Positions 36,253 to 45,004 of a stretch of DNA of 64,000 nucleotides are shown one piece after another. This DNA is from Gemmatimonas sp. (lineage in GTDB: Bacteria; Gemmatimonadota; Gemmatimonadetes; Gemmatimonadales; Gemmatimonadaceae). How positions within the stretch are numbered: position 1 is the stretch's first letter; each line of letters opens with the position of its first letter. The DNA lies in NCBI RefSeq assembly GCF_031426495.1, contig NZ_JANPLK010000001.1:116538-180537 (forward strand). Direction: 5' to 3'. The translations under genes were made by a program, and so were the position numbers. The notes beneath the pieces are model-generated. The model ran no database searches. It had not been told where the DNA came from and worked only from the letters and a program-made list of their open reading frames with translations.

Positions 36253-37221
36253 TCAGGCTACGGCACCACCCTCGATGGAAGACGAAAGCGCTCGGCTTGC
36301 ACGAACCCGTCGCGTAAATGCCATCGCGGCCCGAGGCGCCAGCGGCGGCACGGGTGCAGCACTACGTCGGTCCGCTTCGACCTCGTTGTCGGATACCTGG
36401 TCCGACATCACCGCTTGAGCGTACCCGAAACGCGCAAGGAGTGCAAGCACAGCATGTCGGTCGACTTCGTCAAGCGCGTCCACTCGTCGGATGACCTCGA
36501 GGCGCAACGTGTCCATCGCCCGCTGAAATCGCCGCTTTGCGCCCGCTGGCGTCGTCTGCACTTGCTCACCGATCTCACGCCAATCGAGACTGATGATCAG
36601 CCTCCACCAGATTAGCTCACCGGTGGAGTCGATGGCGCCGTTATACGCGTCGGCCATCAATCGAAGCAAAAGCTCCATGGCAGGCTCCAGCTCCGCTCGC
36701 TGTCCGATGCTGTCTTCCATCGTCATGCCAAACATGGCCTGCGCGGTTACGTCTGCGAAGTATGCCGCTTGCAGGCCCGACTGCCGCGACCGAACGAGGT
36801 CAAGCACGAGGCGGTGCGCAATGGTCATGGCCCACGCCATCACTTCGCCGTCGGATTGCGCCCGACACGTGCGGACACCCTTTGCGATCCGAATCAGTGC
36901 GTCTTGCGCGATATCGGCAGCAAGATCGTCGGCGTCTGGCGAACGTTGGACCTTGGCAAACGCGTACCGCTTAATCGGGGCATGGAGGAGGATGAGCAGC
37001 CTCTCCAACGCGACGTCCGCAGCCTCTCCCACTCCCCGCGCTACCGACACTAGCGGCATGAAGGTCGCGGTAACCTGCGACTCGCGAGCGGGAGTCGCCA
37101 TTCTCGACGTCACGGCTCGCGAGATCGACGTACCAGAAGTCGCCGACGCTCGGAAGCCTTCCGCTGAGACAGGCGGGCGCGTCGTTTCCATCGTGCCGCA
37201 TTGCAGACGTACGGATGCCAT
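36253..37221 (-). CDS. ECF-type RNA polymerase sigma factor
   Basis: Sigma-70 family ECF factor. Region 2 is visible in RYAFAKVQRSPDADDLAADI and AQDALIRIAKGVRTC, with VMAWAMTIAHRLVLDLVRSR (region 2.3-2.4). Region 4 is LDWREIGEQVQTTPAGAKRR with following helix FQRAMDTLRLEVIRR. The ~60-residue C-terminal tail after region 4 is unusual. Start candidates are ATG 37221 (with GGTGG upstream) or ATG 37191; the first ~70 residues are not homologous to sigma factors. No anti-sigma factor is evident nearby unless one of the adjacent small membrane proteins serves as one. Confidence 0.78.
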   Translation of the reverse strand: MASVRLQCGTMETTRPPVSAEGFRASATSGTSISRAVTSRMATPARESQVTATFMPLVSVARGVGEAADVALERLLILLHAPIKRYAFAKVQRSPDADDLAADIAQDALIRIAKGVRTCRAQSDGEVMAWAMTIAHRLVLDLVRSRQSGLQAAYFADVTAQAMFGMTMEDSIGQRAELEPAMELLLRLMADAYNGAIDSTGELIWWRLIISLDWREIGEQVQTTPAGAKRRFQRAMDTLRLEVIRRVDALDEVDRHAVLALLARFGYAQAVMSDQVSDNEVEADRRSAAPVPPLAPRAAMAFTRRVRASRALSSSIEGGAVA

Positions 37222-37296
37222 CAGGCGCCACCAGAGCTGAGATTGAGAGAGGGTGCAGGAGACCGACGTACAGGGTGTGCGCGAGCACACGGTTTC

Positions 37297-37443
37297 CTAT
37301 TTCGGCCAGCCATACAGGTAGATCGCGCACCACAGGAGCACAGGTTGGAAGGACTGTGCCGCGTCCCACAGGACGATCCCCGACTGCACGCGCGCCGTTG
37401 CAAGCAGTCGCCGCACCTGCGATGAGAGTGGATCAGCGTCCAT
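37297..37443 (-). CDS. Possible small hydrophobic protein upstream of the sigma factor
   Basis: 48-residue frame (MDADPLSSQVRRLLATARVQ...) with a hydrophobic C-terminus (PVLLWCAIYLY) that could insert in the membrane. It ends 75 bp before the sigma gene on the same strand. No ribosome-binding site and no family; retained only as a candidate. Confidence 0.22.
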   Translation of the reverse strand: MDADPLSSQVRRLLATARVQSGIVLWDAAQSFQPVLLWCAIYLYGWPK

Positions 37444-37551
37444 TCGCGGGCGCGTCGTCGCTGGCCGCTGGCAACGCGCACGCGAGCGACCGAGGCGGCA
37501 CGACCAACAGCGGCAACGACTGCGTGTGGAGATTTGCACGGTTGGAGTCAC

Positions 37552-38278
37552 AATGAGGTTGAGAGCACATCGGCTAGGAAGGCAACGCCGTTATGACGGC
37601 TTCACAACGAGGACGGAGGCGCGGCACCGTCGGCCATGCTGCATACTAGATCTTGTTTGCCGAAGTGGCCGCTACATGGCAGACGCCAGACCGACAGAGC
37701 GGGTGCCGGTGCATTGCGTTCGCGGGCCGCCGGCCGGCGCTTCGCGGGACGTGGTGAAGACAAATTCGTGAGTACGCCTAATCGTCATAGGTCAGCGTCC
37801 GACGTGTGAAACAGCGTGCGTTGAAATCGACGCGGGCGCGAGCGGCTCTTTGGGCGTATGACGCGTACCTCAATGAAGAACGGCCGCAGCACGCATGGCC
37901 GGCGCGTGTTCAATCGCCTAGCTGCTGACGAACGCAGGACGATCCGCGCGCGCTGGTCCGGCCTAGCCGTTGCGGGCATGAGGCGTGGGCAGGCGGCGGT
38001 GATTCCGGGGAGAGCGCACTCGGTGGCGGTCAACGCCTGCGAAACGCCGCAATACGAACCGCTCGCAAGTCCGGGCCGTTTACATATGGTCGCGCATTCG
38101 CCGACCCGCGCTCGGCGCCGCAAGTTGCGCGTTCCAGTCCAGCCTCACGGGTGCGCAGTCGGACTGCATTCAGTCGGAGCCTCTCGATGTCTGCGAACGC
38201 CGAGCGCTGGCTTCACAACGCCAAGCCTCACCCATCACCCGAATCCATTGCTATGGAAAATCAGCACGCGCGGCGACG
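37552..38278. other. Non-coding region in the island
   Basis: About 730 bp without a convincing gene. Overlapping frames on both strands are Arg/Ser/Pro-rich and look like high-GC noise. Confidence 0.4.
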
Positions 38279-38593
38279 ATGAGCGCAACGGTTTTCGCAC
38301 GCATGCGGCTAGCTCAGGTTGGAATCGATGCGGACCGCATCTCCGGTGACGCAGCCGCGTTGCTGAGCGGGGTAGTTGAACGGTTGCGGTCTATGGTGGG
38401 CTCCCTCTCGTGGGCGCAGGTCGCCCTCCTTTGCGTACTCGCGGTAGCCGTGATCGTCACCCGCTGTCCTACGTGCTGGATCGGCACGCGCGTACCGAGG
38501 TCGGGTACAGGCGGCGGAGCGTACTGGGGCTGCAGTCGGCGCAGTCGTGGCTGTCCTGGGCCGCGTGGGCCGCGCCGTCGACGGAAGGCATGA
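38279..38593 (+). CDS. Possible small membrane protein (overlaps an opposite-strand candidate)
   Basis: 104-residue frame: a helical N-terminus (FARMRLAQVGIDADRISG), one membrane segment (WAQVALLCVLAVAVIVT), then Gly/Arg-rich sequence. No ribosome-binding site. It overlaps the minus-strand three-helix protein at 38314-38934, so probably only one of them is real. Confidence 0.28.
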   Translation: MSATVFARMRLAQVGIDADRISGDAAALLSGVVERLRSMVGSLSWAQVALLCVLAVAVIVTRCPTCWIGTRVPRSGTGGGAYWGCSRRSRGCPGPRGPRRRRKA

Positions 38594-38934
38594 TACGTGA
38601 ACGTCCGACGCGGGGTACGCAGTCGGTGGATGATGTATAGTTGCGCGACGAGCGAGAAGGCTGCGCCGACGGGAACGAGTAGGACGAGGGCGGCGAGTGC
38701 CAGCGTTATGAGCCTCAATGGAATTTCAGGCGACGCTCCGGTCACCTTAATGAGGGCAAGCCCGCTGCTCGCGCCGAAGCCCATCGCCAACGCACCGAAG
38801 CACCGCAGGCGCGCAAGACGACGCACGGGATGACCGCCGCCACTAAAGGCGAGGCTGTAAAGGTTAATGCTGGCCCACGCGCAAATGAGAGCAGCAGACG
38901 GGAGAATGGAAGTCGGAGGCGGCGGGATGGGCAT
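38314..38934 (-). CDS. Hypothetical membrane protein with three helices
   Basis: 206-residue frame with three hydrophobic segments in its first half (SILPSAALICAWASINLYSL, FGALAMGFGASSGLALI and LITLALAALVLLVPVGAAFS), then a basic tail. No family recognised. It lies divergent to the large STAND gene with ~130 bp between starts. The overlap with a plus-strand frame lowers confidence. Confidence 0.4.
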   Translation of the reverse strand: MPIPPPPTSILPSAALICAWASINLYSLAFSGGGHPVRRLARLRCFGALAMGFGASSGLALIKVTGASPEIPLRLITLALAALVLLVPVGAAFSLVAQLYIIHRLRTPRRTFTYHAFRRRRGPRGPGQPRLRRLQPQYAPPPVPDLGTRVPIQHVGQRVTITATASTQRRATCAHEREPTIDRNRSTTPLSNAAASPEMRSASIPT

Positions 38935-39023
38935 GCATGTACGAGTACCAGAACGCAAGAGCTGGCTGCTACTCCGATGCCTATCCTGCGCGCGGTCAGG
39001 ACGCCGCCGAGCGCAAATCGAGA

Positions 39024-39061
39024 GCGCTTGCGCGCAGCAAGCGCAGACGTAAGCCTTACGT
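39024..39061 (+). promoter_or_regulatory. Two adjacent hairpins ending at the STAND gene start codon
   Basis: First a perfect 8-bp inverted repeat gcgcttgc/gcaagcgc (39024-39031, 39037-39044) with a 5-nt loop. Two bases later comes a perfect palindrome acgtaag-c-cttacgt (39047-39061) whose last base touches the ATG at 39062. No Shine-Dalgarno site is visible; the space where it would lie is taken by the palindrome. This could be a protein operator, an RNA structure that silences translation, or both. Confidence 0.6.
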
Positions 39062-42000
39062 ATGTCGTCTCGCCGTCAAATCATCGGACCCTTCGAGCCG
39101 CTTCGCACGGCAATTCTTGGGCTTATCGCAACCGGAGATAATGGATTCGAGGGGCTGCTTGCGTCGTGTCTCGAAGCGGCCAGTGGCCTGCCCATCGTGC
39201 TTGCCAACGCTGGAGATCAACGCGGGCGTGACGGTGCGTCGCCTGCCGCCGCGTCGCGAGCGGCTGCGACATTCGCCATTGCCATGGAAGCCAAACGCTA
39301 CGACACCCGGCTGTCATCTGAGGCACTCCTGGCCAAGGCGCAGCGGGCTATTCTGAACCCGACGGGGGCGCTCGACCTGTGGGTCTTGGGCGCCACCGTT
39401 CCACTCGCGGATCAGGTCGGAACCGACCTCGCCGAAGTGCTCGAGGGGGCAGGGGTCACGCTCCTCATGCTCGATTGGAGCGCACGAGGGGTACCTCGCC
39501 TTGCCGTGCTGCTCGCGCTTGCAGAAGAGAACTGCGTCGGATGGTGGGAACAACACGGCACCGGCGCCACCGTGGCTGTGTTTCGTGCATGGTTGGACGA
39601 GGTTCGCCGGGCCCCCACTTATGGCGGTACAGCGGCGGCATTAACGGCGGAGTTGCACCAACCGACTCTGGGCTTCGCAGCGGCGCAGCGGGCAACCACC
39701 ACGTGGCTCCGAAATCTGCATAGCCGCCGTGCCGAGGCAATTCGCACGATGGGGCAACCACTCGCCGTGCGTGATCCTGCCTTCCCGGCGATTCGCCGCG
39801 AAGCGTCGCTTGAAGCGTTCGCCCAGGCCGCGCGAGAGGCGCATGCCGCGCATATACACGCTCGGCGCACGCCGCTATCGCTCGACGTGCGCGCGGCCAG
39901 CAGCGATGGATCCTCGGCTGAAGGACGGGCTACGCTCCCACGCGTGGTCGTTGTCACCGGTGAGGAAGGGGTGGGCAAATCGTGGTTGGTTGCCGACTGG
40001 TGGAGTTCTCTCGTCTCGCCGCCGCTGACGGTGCACGCCTCAGGGCCGCGCTTGGATGCGCTCGCACTTGCAAGAACGTCTAATTCCCTCAGGACGCTTG
40101 CGGAGTTGTTGGCGGCGCAGGACGTCGACTGCAACGAGCAACGCGTCGCGCAGTGGCAACGTCGACTGAGTCGGTGGGCGCGACTCGGAAGGAGAGGATC
40201 GGGATCCGACGAATGCGCAGCGCTGCCGCGCCTACTCATCGTACTAGACGGGCTCAACGAGCATCCCGTCGCAGCATGGGGCGACCTTATTGCGAGGTAT
40301 GCCGAAGTTGCGCGCGACTTAGGGGGACTGCTGGTCGTCACCTCGCGTCCACACACGTGGCACGCTGTCCTCGCGGAGACGCTCACGGAAACGACCGAAG
40401 CGCTCGTGGTCGCTGTGCCCGAGTATACCACTTTGGAACTCGACGAACTCCTGCGACTTAACGGTGTTGACAGTACTGGCTGGGACAACGCTCTTCGCAC
40501 CTTTCTTCGAAACCCTCGCCTTGCCTATGTAGCGATAAAAATCGCTTCACGAGGGTTGCTCCCAACCGGTCCTCTTTCGCGTGAGCGAATACTGTTTGAG
40601 TATTGGCGTGTGTATCGCGCGGAACGAAGCGGACGCCCGGTACATTCAGTAGCAGATTTTGATGAACTGCTCCGTCGCCACGCGCGGCGAGCCCTTTCCG
40701 AAATGGATATTCGCTTTCCGTCCTCCGAATGGGCCGGTTACTCGGTGGTCGCGCAGCGTGACTCGCGCGCGCGCGCGCGCACCGATCTATCGGAAATCAC
40801 GGAGGGGCGCTTTCTCTCGGCGGATCCGGGTCGACCTGGCTATTACACATTTCGCGCCGAGACGCTGCCGTTTGCACTTGGGTTGTTGCTGACGGATGAT
40901 TTGCAGGACCTTGTAAACGTGCGCCCATCGGCTACGGCGCTAGAACTCACGGAGCAGCTGCGGCAAATACTCGATCCCGTGGAAGGGGTCGACCAAACGG
41001 CCGACGTGATCGTGGCGGCCATTGCCGTTGCGTGTCTGCGTGAGCAGGTAGGTCCGATAGTGCGACAAGTGCTCGTGACCGCTGCGCTCGCGCTCCAGAA
41101 TGTTGACGATGAAGCAGTCGGGCGCCTCGGCTCATATGTCATCGACCGACCCGATGCGTTTTTCGACGCGTTGCAAGGCACGTCGGAGCAGATACGTTTC
41201 CAGCGCGCTTATGCGCTCGTTGAAGTGCTGCGCGATGCTGCCGATAGCAGACCCGTCGCGCTCGCGCGCGAACCACGGATTGCGCGCTGGTTGGGTGGGT
41301 GGTCGCCGCTGCTCTCCCTACGGCTCGGAGTCATTCAAGACGTTGAGCGTCAAGCGGGCCGCGATGCGGCGCGCAATGCGGCGTGGGATGCCTTTGCCGC
41401 GAGCGAGCGCGCGTTCGTTCACACATACACATTCGAGCAGCAGACTCCGCCGGGAACTCCCCTCGCTCGACTCGCAGTCCGGCTACAGGTTGGTCTGCCA
41501 ATAGCGCCGCAAGCTCACGGAATCCTTGCGTGGGCGCTGGTGCAGTGGTTCGCCCCTGAATTCCCGAACGCATACGACGACGTTCGGTGGCTGTTGTTGT
41601 TGAACCCGGAAGATCCAGCGGAAACGACGGCTGCACTTCGCGACACAATCCGCATCTGCTGTCCGAGTGGACCTTCGGGCGCATCCGAGATGGTGCGCAA
41701 GTCAGTGGCGATGTTGCTTCGTATGTGCGGGGATATGCATGCAGCCTCCGACGCCGCGAGTTGGTACACGTTCGAGTCACGCCATCGATGGCGGTCCGTG
41801 TCGCGGTTCTGTGCGACGAATCCATATGATCCGGGCGCGCCACCGAGCGCGGAGTTGCGCGACGCATATCTCGCCGCAGATGGTCTGCCGTCACTCGACG
41901 TCTGGACGAACTTCTCTGTGACAACGGAGGATGCCACGCTTGATGACCTTTTGCCTGCGCTCGCGCGGTTTGCTCCCGAGGTGATGCGCTCGACGCTGCG

Positions 42001-43720
42001 AGGAATCGTTGCGACCATTCCGAATCGCGACTGGATGGGTTTGCGCCAACTCGGCTGGCGGCTTGATTGGCTCTCGCCACTGCTTGAACCGTCGCTTGCG
42101 GACGCACTGCGCGAGACGACTGAGAGACTCTCACTTCGCGACGCATCGCTTGGTGAAGACGTAGACTTGACGGAGATTGAGCTCGTGCGTGCCGATTACA
42201 CGTCGGCGCTCACGGCGCTGGTCACGCCCAAGGAGCAGCTGGCGCTACTTCAATCCCTTCCGGGTGATATGCCGCTGTATCTGCTCTTGGGCCGTCACTT
42301 GATGCCACTCTCCGCGACTGAGACCGAGGACGCGTTGTGTGTGACTGCGCCTGGGCCTCTCCGGTGGACGCTGTTCTTCGTGGCCCGCTCACGCTCACCG
42401 CTCACCGAGCGTGCGCGTGCGCGCGTCGCGACGCTACTGATCAGTACGGACCCGGACCTTTCCGCCGGCGCGGCGGCGGTGGCAGCCACTGCCGACGAGT
42501 TGGAGCTCGATGAGATTGTATTTCGAGAGGCAATTCGGAGTGGCTCGCATTTTAAAAGCGAATTAGATGATCCGCGCTATGCACGGGCCGTTGTTTGTGC
42601 CGTGATACGCCAGCGTGGCTCAGCAGCCCGACCGACAGCAATACCTTACGAAGCATTGCCGTTTAACGTACTGGCAGCACTCGCCGGCGATGGCGACGTA
42701 GCCGCCGTTGCCGTGCTCGACTTGCTGCTGAACGAGATCATCGAGAACACATTGCGCGGCGAACCCTTAATGCCACATGGAATCATCTCCTTCGGAGCGT
42801 CTTCGAGACGACATGATCAGGCCGGCCACCTAGCATTGCTAGAATTGCCTCCGCTCAAGTTCTTAAATGACTATACGTTCCGAAACCCAGAACTCGTACT
42901 TCGATTCTTACGCGTTTTGGTTGCGCGTGGGACGGCCAGTGACTGGTACATCGGAGGTAGCCTGTGCGCCGCGCTTGCGTCCGCATCCTCACGGCATGAT
43001 CCCGCGCTAGCCGCTCGAGTACTTCGTCAAGTGACGGGGCGACAAACGCGATTCTCCGTGACGATCAACGACGTAGATCCGGTGGTGCTCGCGCTGTTCT
43101 CCGCGGACGTCGCCGAAGTTGAGCCCGTCCGCCGAGAATTGTGGAGCAATTGCAAGTCTGATCTTGAGATAGAGGTTCTCGTTCAGGCTGCGGAGGCCGC
43201 CGGTGCGGAAGGTCATTTAGATATGTTGTGCACCGAGTGGATCCGCGGCGCTCCGGCAACCATTGCGCGGGCGCTCACGATTACCGGCCTCCGCACGCAT
43301 CCCGAACGCCTGGACGCGCAGTTAGCATCGTATTGGGGCGGTGGAGTCCTCGAGGAGATTGCGACCGTAGCACGACGAAATGCCGCGCGCTACCAGTGGT
43401 CCCGGTATTGGCTTGGGCGAGCGGCGGCCACTACCGATGGCGTCGAGCTCTTTCGGCTGGCGTTTTTGGGGGCCGGTGTCGCCGATTGGCGTGTGTTGCG
43501 CGACGTACGTGGCGGCCTAGCTACCGAGTCCGATGCGTTTAATTCCTATCGCGATGTGGTCGATGAGCGGGTCGCTAAAGCGACAAAGGATCGTTCAGCG
43601 AAGCGTGGCAAGACCCTATTTGGTCTGCCTAGACCAGCAGATGATCTGCATCGTGCCATCGGCGATTACGGCCGGCGTCAGCGGAGCGGAACAGCGCGCG
43701 CAGCCGACGAACTTGAGTGA
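39062..43720 (+). CDS. STAND NTPase with N-terminal PD-(D/E)XK nuclease (Avs-like defence protein)
   Basis: 1552-residue protein with the layout of antiviral STAND (Avs) proteins. Residues ~1-160 fit a Mrr/Cap4-like PD-(D/E)XK nuclease: Glu30 in NGFEGLL, Asp52 in NAGDQRG, and Glu76-x-Lys78 in AMEAKRY. Residues ~290-520 are a NACHT-type P-loop NTPase: Walker A GEEGVGKS (300-307), Walker B LLIVLDGLNE (391-400) and sensor-like LVVTSRP (424-430). The remaining ~1000 residues are helical with no named domain, as expected for the target-sensing repeat region. In known Avs systems a phage protein binds that region, the protein oligomerises with ATP and the nuclease cuts DNA. The trigger here is unknown. 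It is a single gene with its own hairpin leader, convergent to a CBASS operon. The domain assignment rests on motifs, not on a profile search. Confidence 0.82.
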   Translation: MSSRRQIIGPFEPLRTAILGLIATGDNGFEGLLASCLEAASGLPIVLANAGDQRGRDGASPAAASRAAATFAIAMEAKRYDTRLSSEALLAKAQRAILNPTGALDLWVLGATVPLADQVGTDLAEVLEGAGVTLLMLDWSARGVPRLAVLLALAEENCVGWWEQHGTGATVAVFRAWLDEVRRAPTYGGTAAALTAELHQPTLGFAAAQRATTTWLRNLHSRRAEAIRTMGQPLAVRDPAFPAIRREASLEAFAQAAREAHAAHIHARRTPLSLDVRAASSDGSSAEGRATLPRVVVVTGEEGVGKSWLVADWWSSLVSPPLTVHASGPRLDALALARTSNSLRTLAELLAAQDVDCNEQRVAQWQRRLSRWARLGRRGSGSDECAALPRLLIVLDGLNEHPVAAWGDLIARYAEVARDLGGLLVVTSRPHTWHAVLAETLTETTEALVVAVPEYTTLELDELLRLNGVDSTGWDNALRTFLRNPRLAYVAIKIASRGLLPTGPLSRERILFEYWRVYRAERSGRPVHSVADFDELLRRHARRALSEMDIRFPSSEWAGYSVVAQRDSRARARTDLSEITEGRFLSADPGRPGYYTFRAETLPFALGLLLTDDLQDLVNVRPSATALELTEQLRQILDPVEGVDQTADVIVAAIAVACLREQVGPIVRQVLVTAALALQNVDDEAVGRLGSYVIDRPDAFFDALQGTSEQIRFQRAYALVEVLRDAADSRPVALAREPRIARWLGGWSPLLSLRLGVIQDVERQAGRDAARNAAWDAFAASERAFVHTYTFEQQTPPGTPLARLAVRLQVGLPIAPQAHGILAWALVQWFAPEFPNAYDDVRWLLLLNPEDPAETTAALRDTIRICCPSGPSGASEMVRKSVAMLLRMCGDMHAASDAASWYTFESRHRWRSVSRFCATNPYDPGAPPSAELRDAYLAADGLPSLDVWTNFSVTTEDATLDDLLPALARFAPEVMRSTLRGIVATIPNRDWMGLRQLGWRLDWLSPLLEPSLADALRETTERLSLRDASLGEDVDLTEIELVRADYTSALTALVTPKEQLALLQSLPGDMPLYLLLGRHLMPLSATETEDALCVTAPGPLRWTLFFVARSRSPLTERARARVATLLISTDPDLSAGAAAVAATADELELDEIVFREAIRSGSHFKSELDDPRYARAVVCAVIRQRGSAARPTAIPYEALPFNVLAALAGDGDVAAVAVLDLLLNEIIENTLRGEPLMPHGIISFGASSRRHDQAGHLALLELPPLKFLNDYTFRNPELVLRFLRVLVARGTASDWYIGGSLCAALASASSRHDPALAARVLRQVTGRQTRFSVTINDVDPVVLALFSADVAEVEPVRRELWSNCKSDLEIEVLVQAAEAAGAEGHLDMLCTEWIRGAPATIARALTITGLRTHPERLDAQLASYWGGGVLEEIATVARRNAARYQWSRYWLGRAAATTDGVELFRLAFLGAGVADWRVLRDVRGGLATESDAFNSYRDVVDERVAKATKDRSAKRGKTLFGLPRPADDLHRAIGDYGRRQRSGTARAADELE

Positions 43721-44167
43721 GAGGGGCCCTAGCGGCCGGGCTGCGGCGGGTATGCCCACCAGGGTCGTTGCTCCGATATGAGAAACAGGCGGTATTGACG
43801 CAGCGGACGGCGTGTGCTCCGGCAAGACGTCGCTGCCTGCATGTTGACTGTGGCTTCGGACCACTACGGCCGGCGTATGTTTGCGCGTTCCGCGCATTGT
43901 CAGGCCCTAGTGATCGTTTCGGTGTGGCTACAAACATCGGACTGAACGGGGTGGGAGTGCTAGCCCGCGAACACTTTGCGCTTCAAAGGACGATTGTCGG
44001 TGATCCACCAGGGAATTAATCGCCTGGCGACGTTCGGCCTCGTCGAGGGATGTGGTGAGCGGTCGGCTCGTCGCTTACGCGCTCACCACCCGAGCTGGAA
44101 CCAACCACGTTGGCGCGCAGCAACGCCGCCACGTCGCGCAACCAGGTGCTGCCCGCGAAAGCCGCGC
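43721..44167. other. Gap between STAND and CBASS genes
   Basis: About 450 bp between convergent genes. No protein-like frame and no clear terminator hairpin with T-tract was found. Confidence 0.4.
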
Positions 44168-45004
44168 TCACTCCGCTCGCGCCCGCCAAGCTTCGCCGAG
44201 TCGAGAACGCATGCGTGTCCACAGCCATTCCGGTAACAACGGCATTCCGGCCCGCGCGATCTGGTACTCATACCATTGGCGCACGGCCTCGGTCTCCGTG
44301 ACGTCCCCAACCGCAAGCAGACGCTCGGTCGAATGGACGGTACGCTCACAGCGGCTTGCCATACGGAAGTATGCGATGACGTTCTTGATCATACCGAGCG
44401 AGACCGACAGGGTGAGCCACGCCGCGACGGCTTTCACGACCGCGTCGGGCGAGGCCGCACTTGTATAGCGGGGCGCCGCCGCGAGCATGACCAGCGAAGC
44501 AATCACGATGACACCCACTAGCGCTGCGTAGACGCGCGCCATCGCCAATGACAGATGCCGGGTGTACCACGCGGACTCAAGCACGCCCTCAAGGGCACGA
44601 CGCGGACCCGGCGGCGCGCTACCCGTGAAGTATTCGTCGGCGGCGGTGCCAGTCGCCACCATCCTCGTGTGCCGTGGCGCCGCTATAACGAGATCTCGCA
44701 ATTCGGCGTGCGAGATTGGGCGTCCGAACGTGCGGCAACGATCCAGCATGCGCAGAACGGACTCGGCGTCCCCCTTTGCCAGATCGGAGAGGATCTGCAG
44801 ACTCTCGGAAATCAGCGCCAGCGCCACCATAACCCATGGGGCGAACCACACGGTATTACCTAACGCAATGGTCACACCGAGGAGGAAGAGAATGCCTTTT
44901 AAGACAAGCGACGTCTGCCAACGGCGCTTGGCGGTCTCGAACTGCGCCGTGTTGATGCGCCGAACATCAAGCCTCGACTCAGTTGTCGGTTGCTCGTCGC
45001 CCAT
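44168..45004 (-). CDS. Four-helix membrane effector (S-4TM type), CBASS effector
   Basis: 278-residue membrane protein with helices in two pairs: ~33-50 and 52-72, then ~158-177 and 189-212, separated by a ~80-residue cytosolic segment. This spacing matches the S-4TM family of predicted pore-forming effectors that accompany cyclic-nucleotide synthases. The ATG at 45004 overlaps the stop of the CD-NTase gene (TAATG), so the two are translationally coupled. Expected action: on binding the cyclic nucleotide it opens or disrupts the inner membrane and kills or arrests the infected cell. Family call is by topology and context. Confidence 0.75.
   Translation of the reverse strand: MGDEQPTTESRLDVRRINTAQFETAKRRWQTSLVLKGILFLLGVTIALGNTVWFAPWVMVALALISESLQILSDLAKGDAESVLRMLDRCRTFGRPISHAELRDLVIAAPRHTRMVATGTAADEYFTGSAPPGPRRALEGVLESAWYTRHLSLAMARVYAALVGVIVIASLVMLAAAPRYTSAASPDAVVKAVAAWLTLSVSLGMIKNVIAYFRMASRCERTVHSTERLLAVGDVTETEAVRQWYEYQIARAGMPLLPEWLWTRMRSRLGEAWRARAE

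Noticed and set aside
37858..38349. 163-residue frame on the plus strand
   Set aside because: Arg/His/Pro-rich with no protein-like periodicity or start signal.
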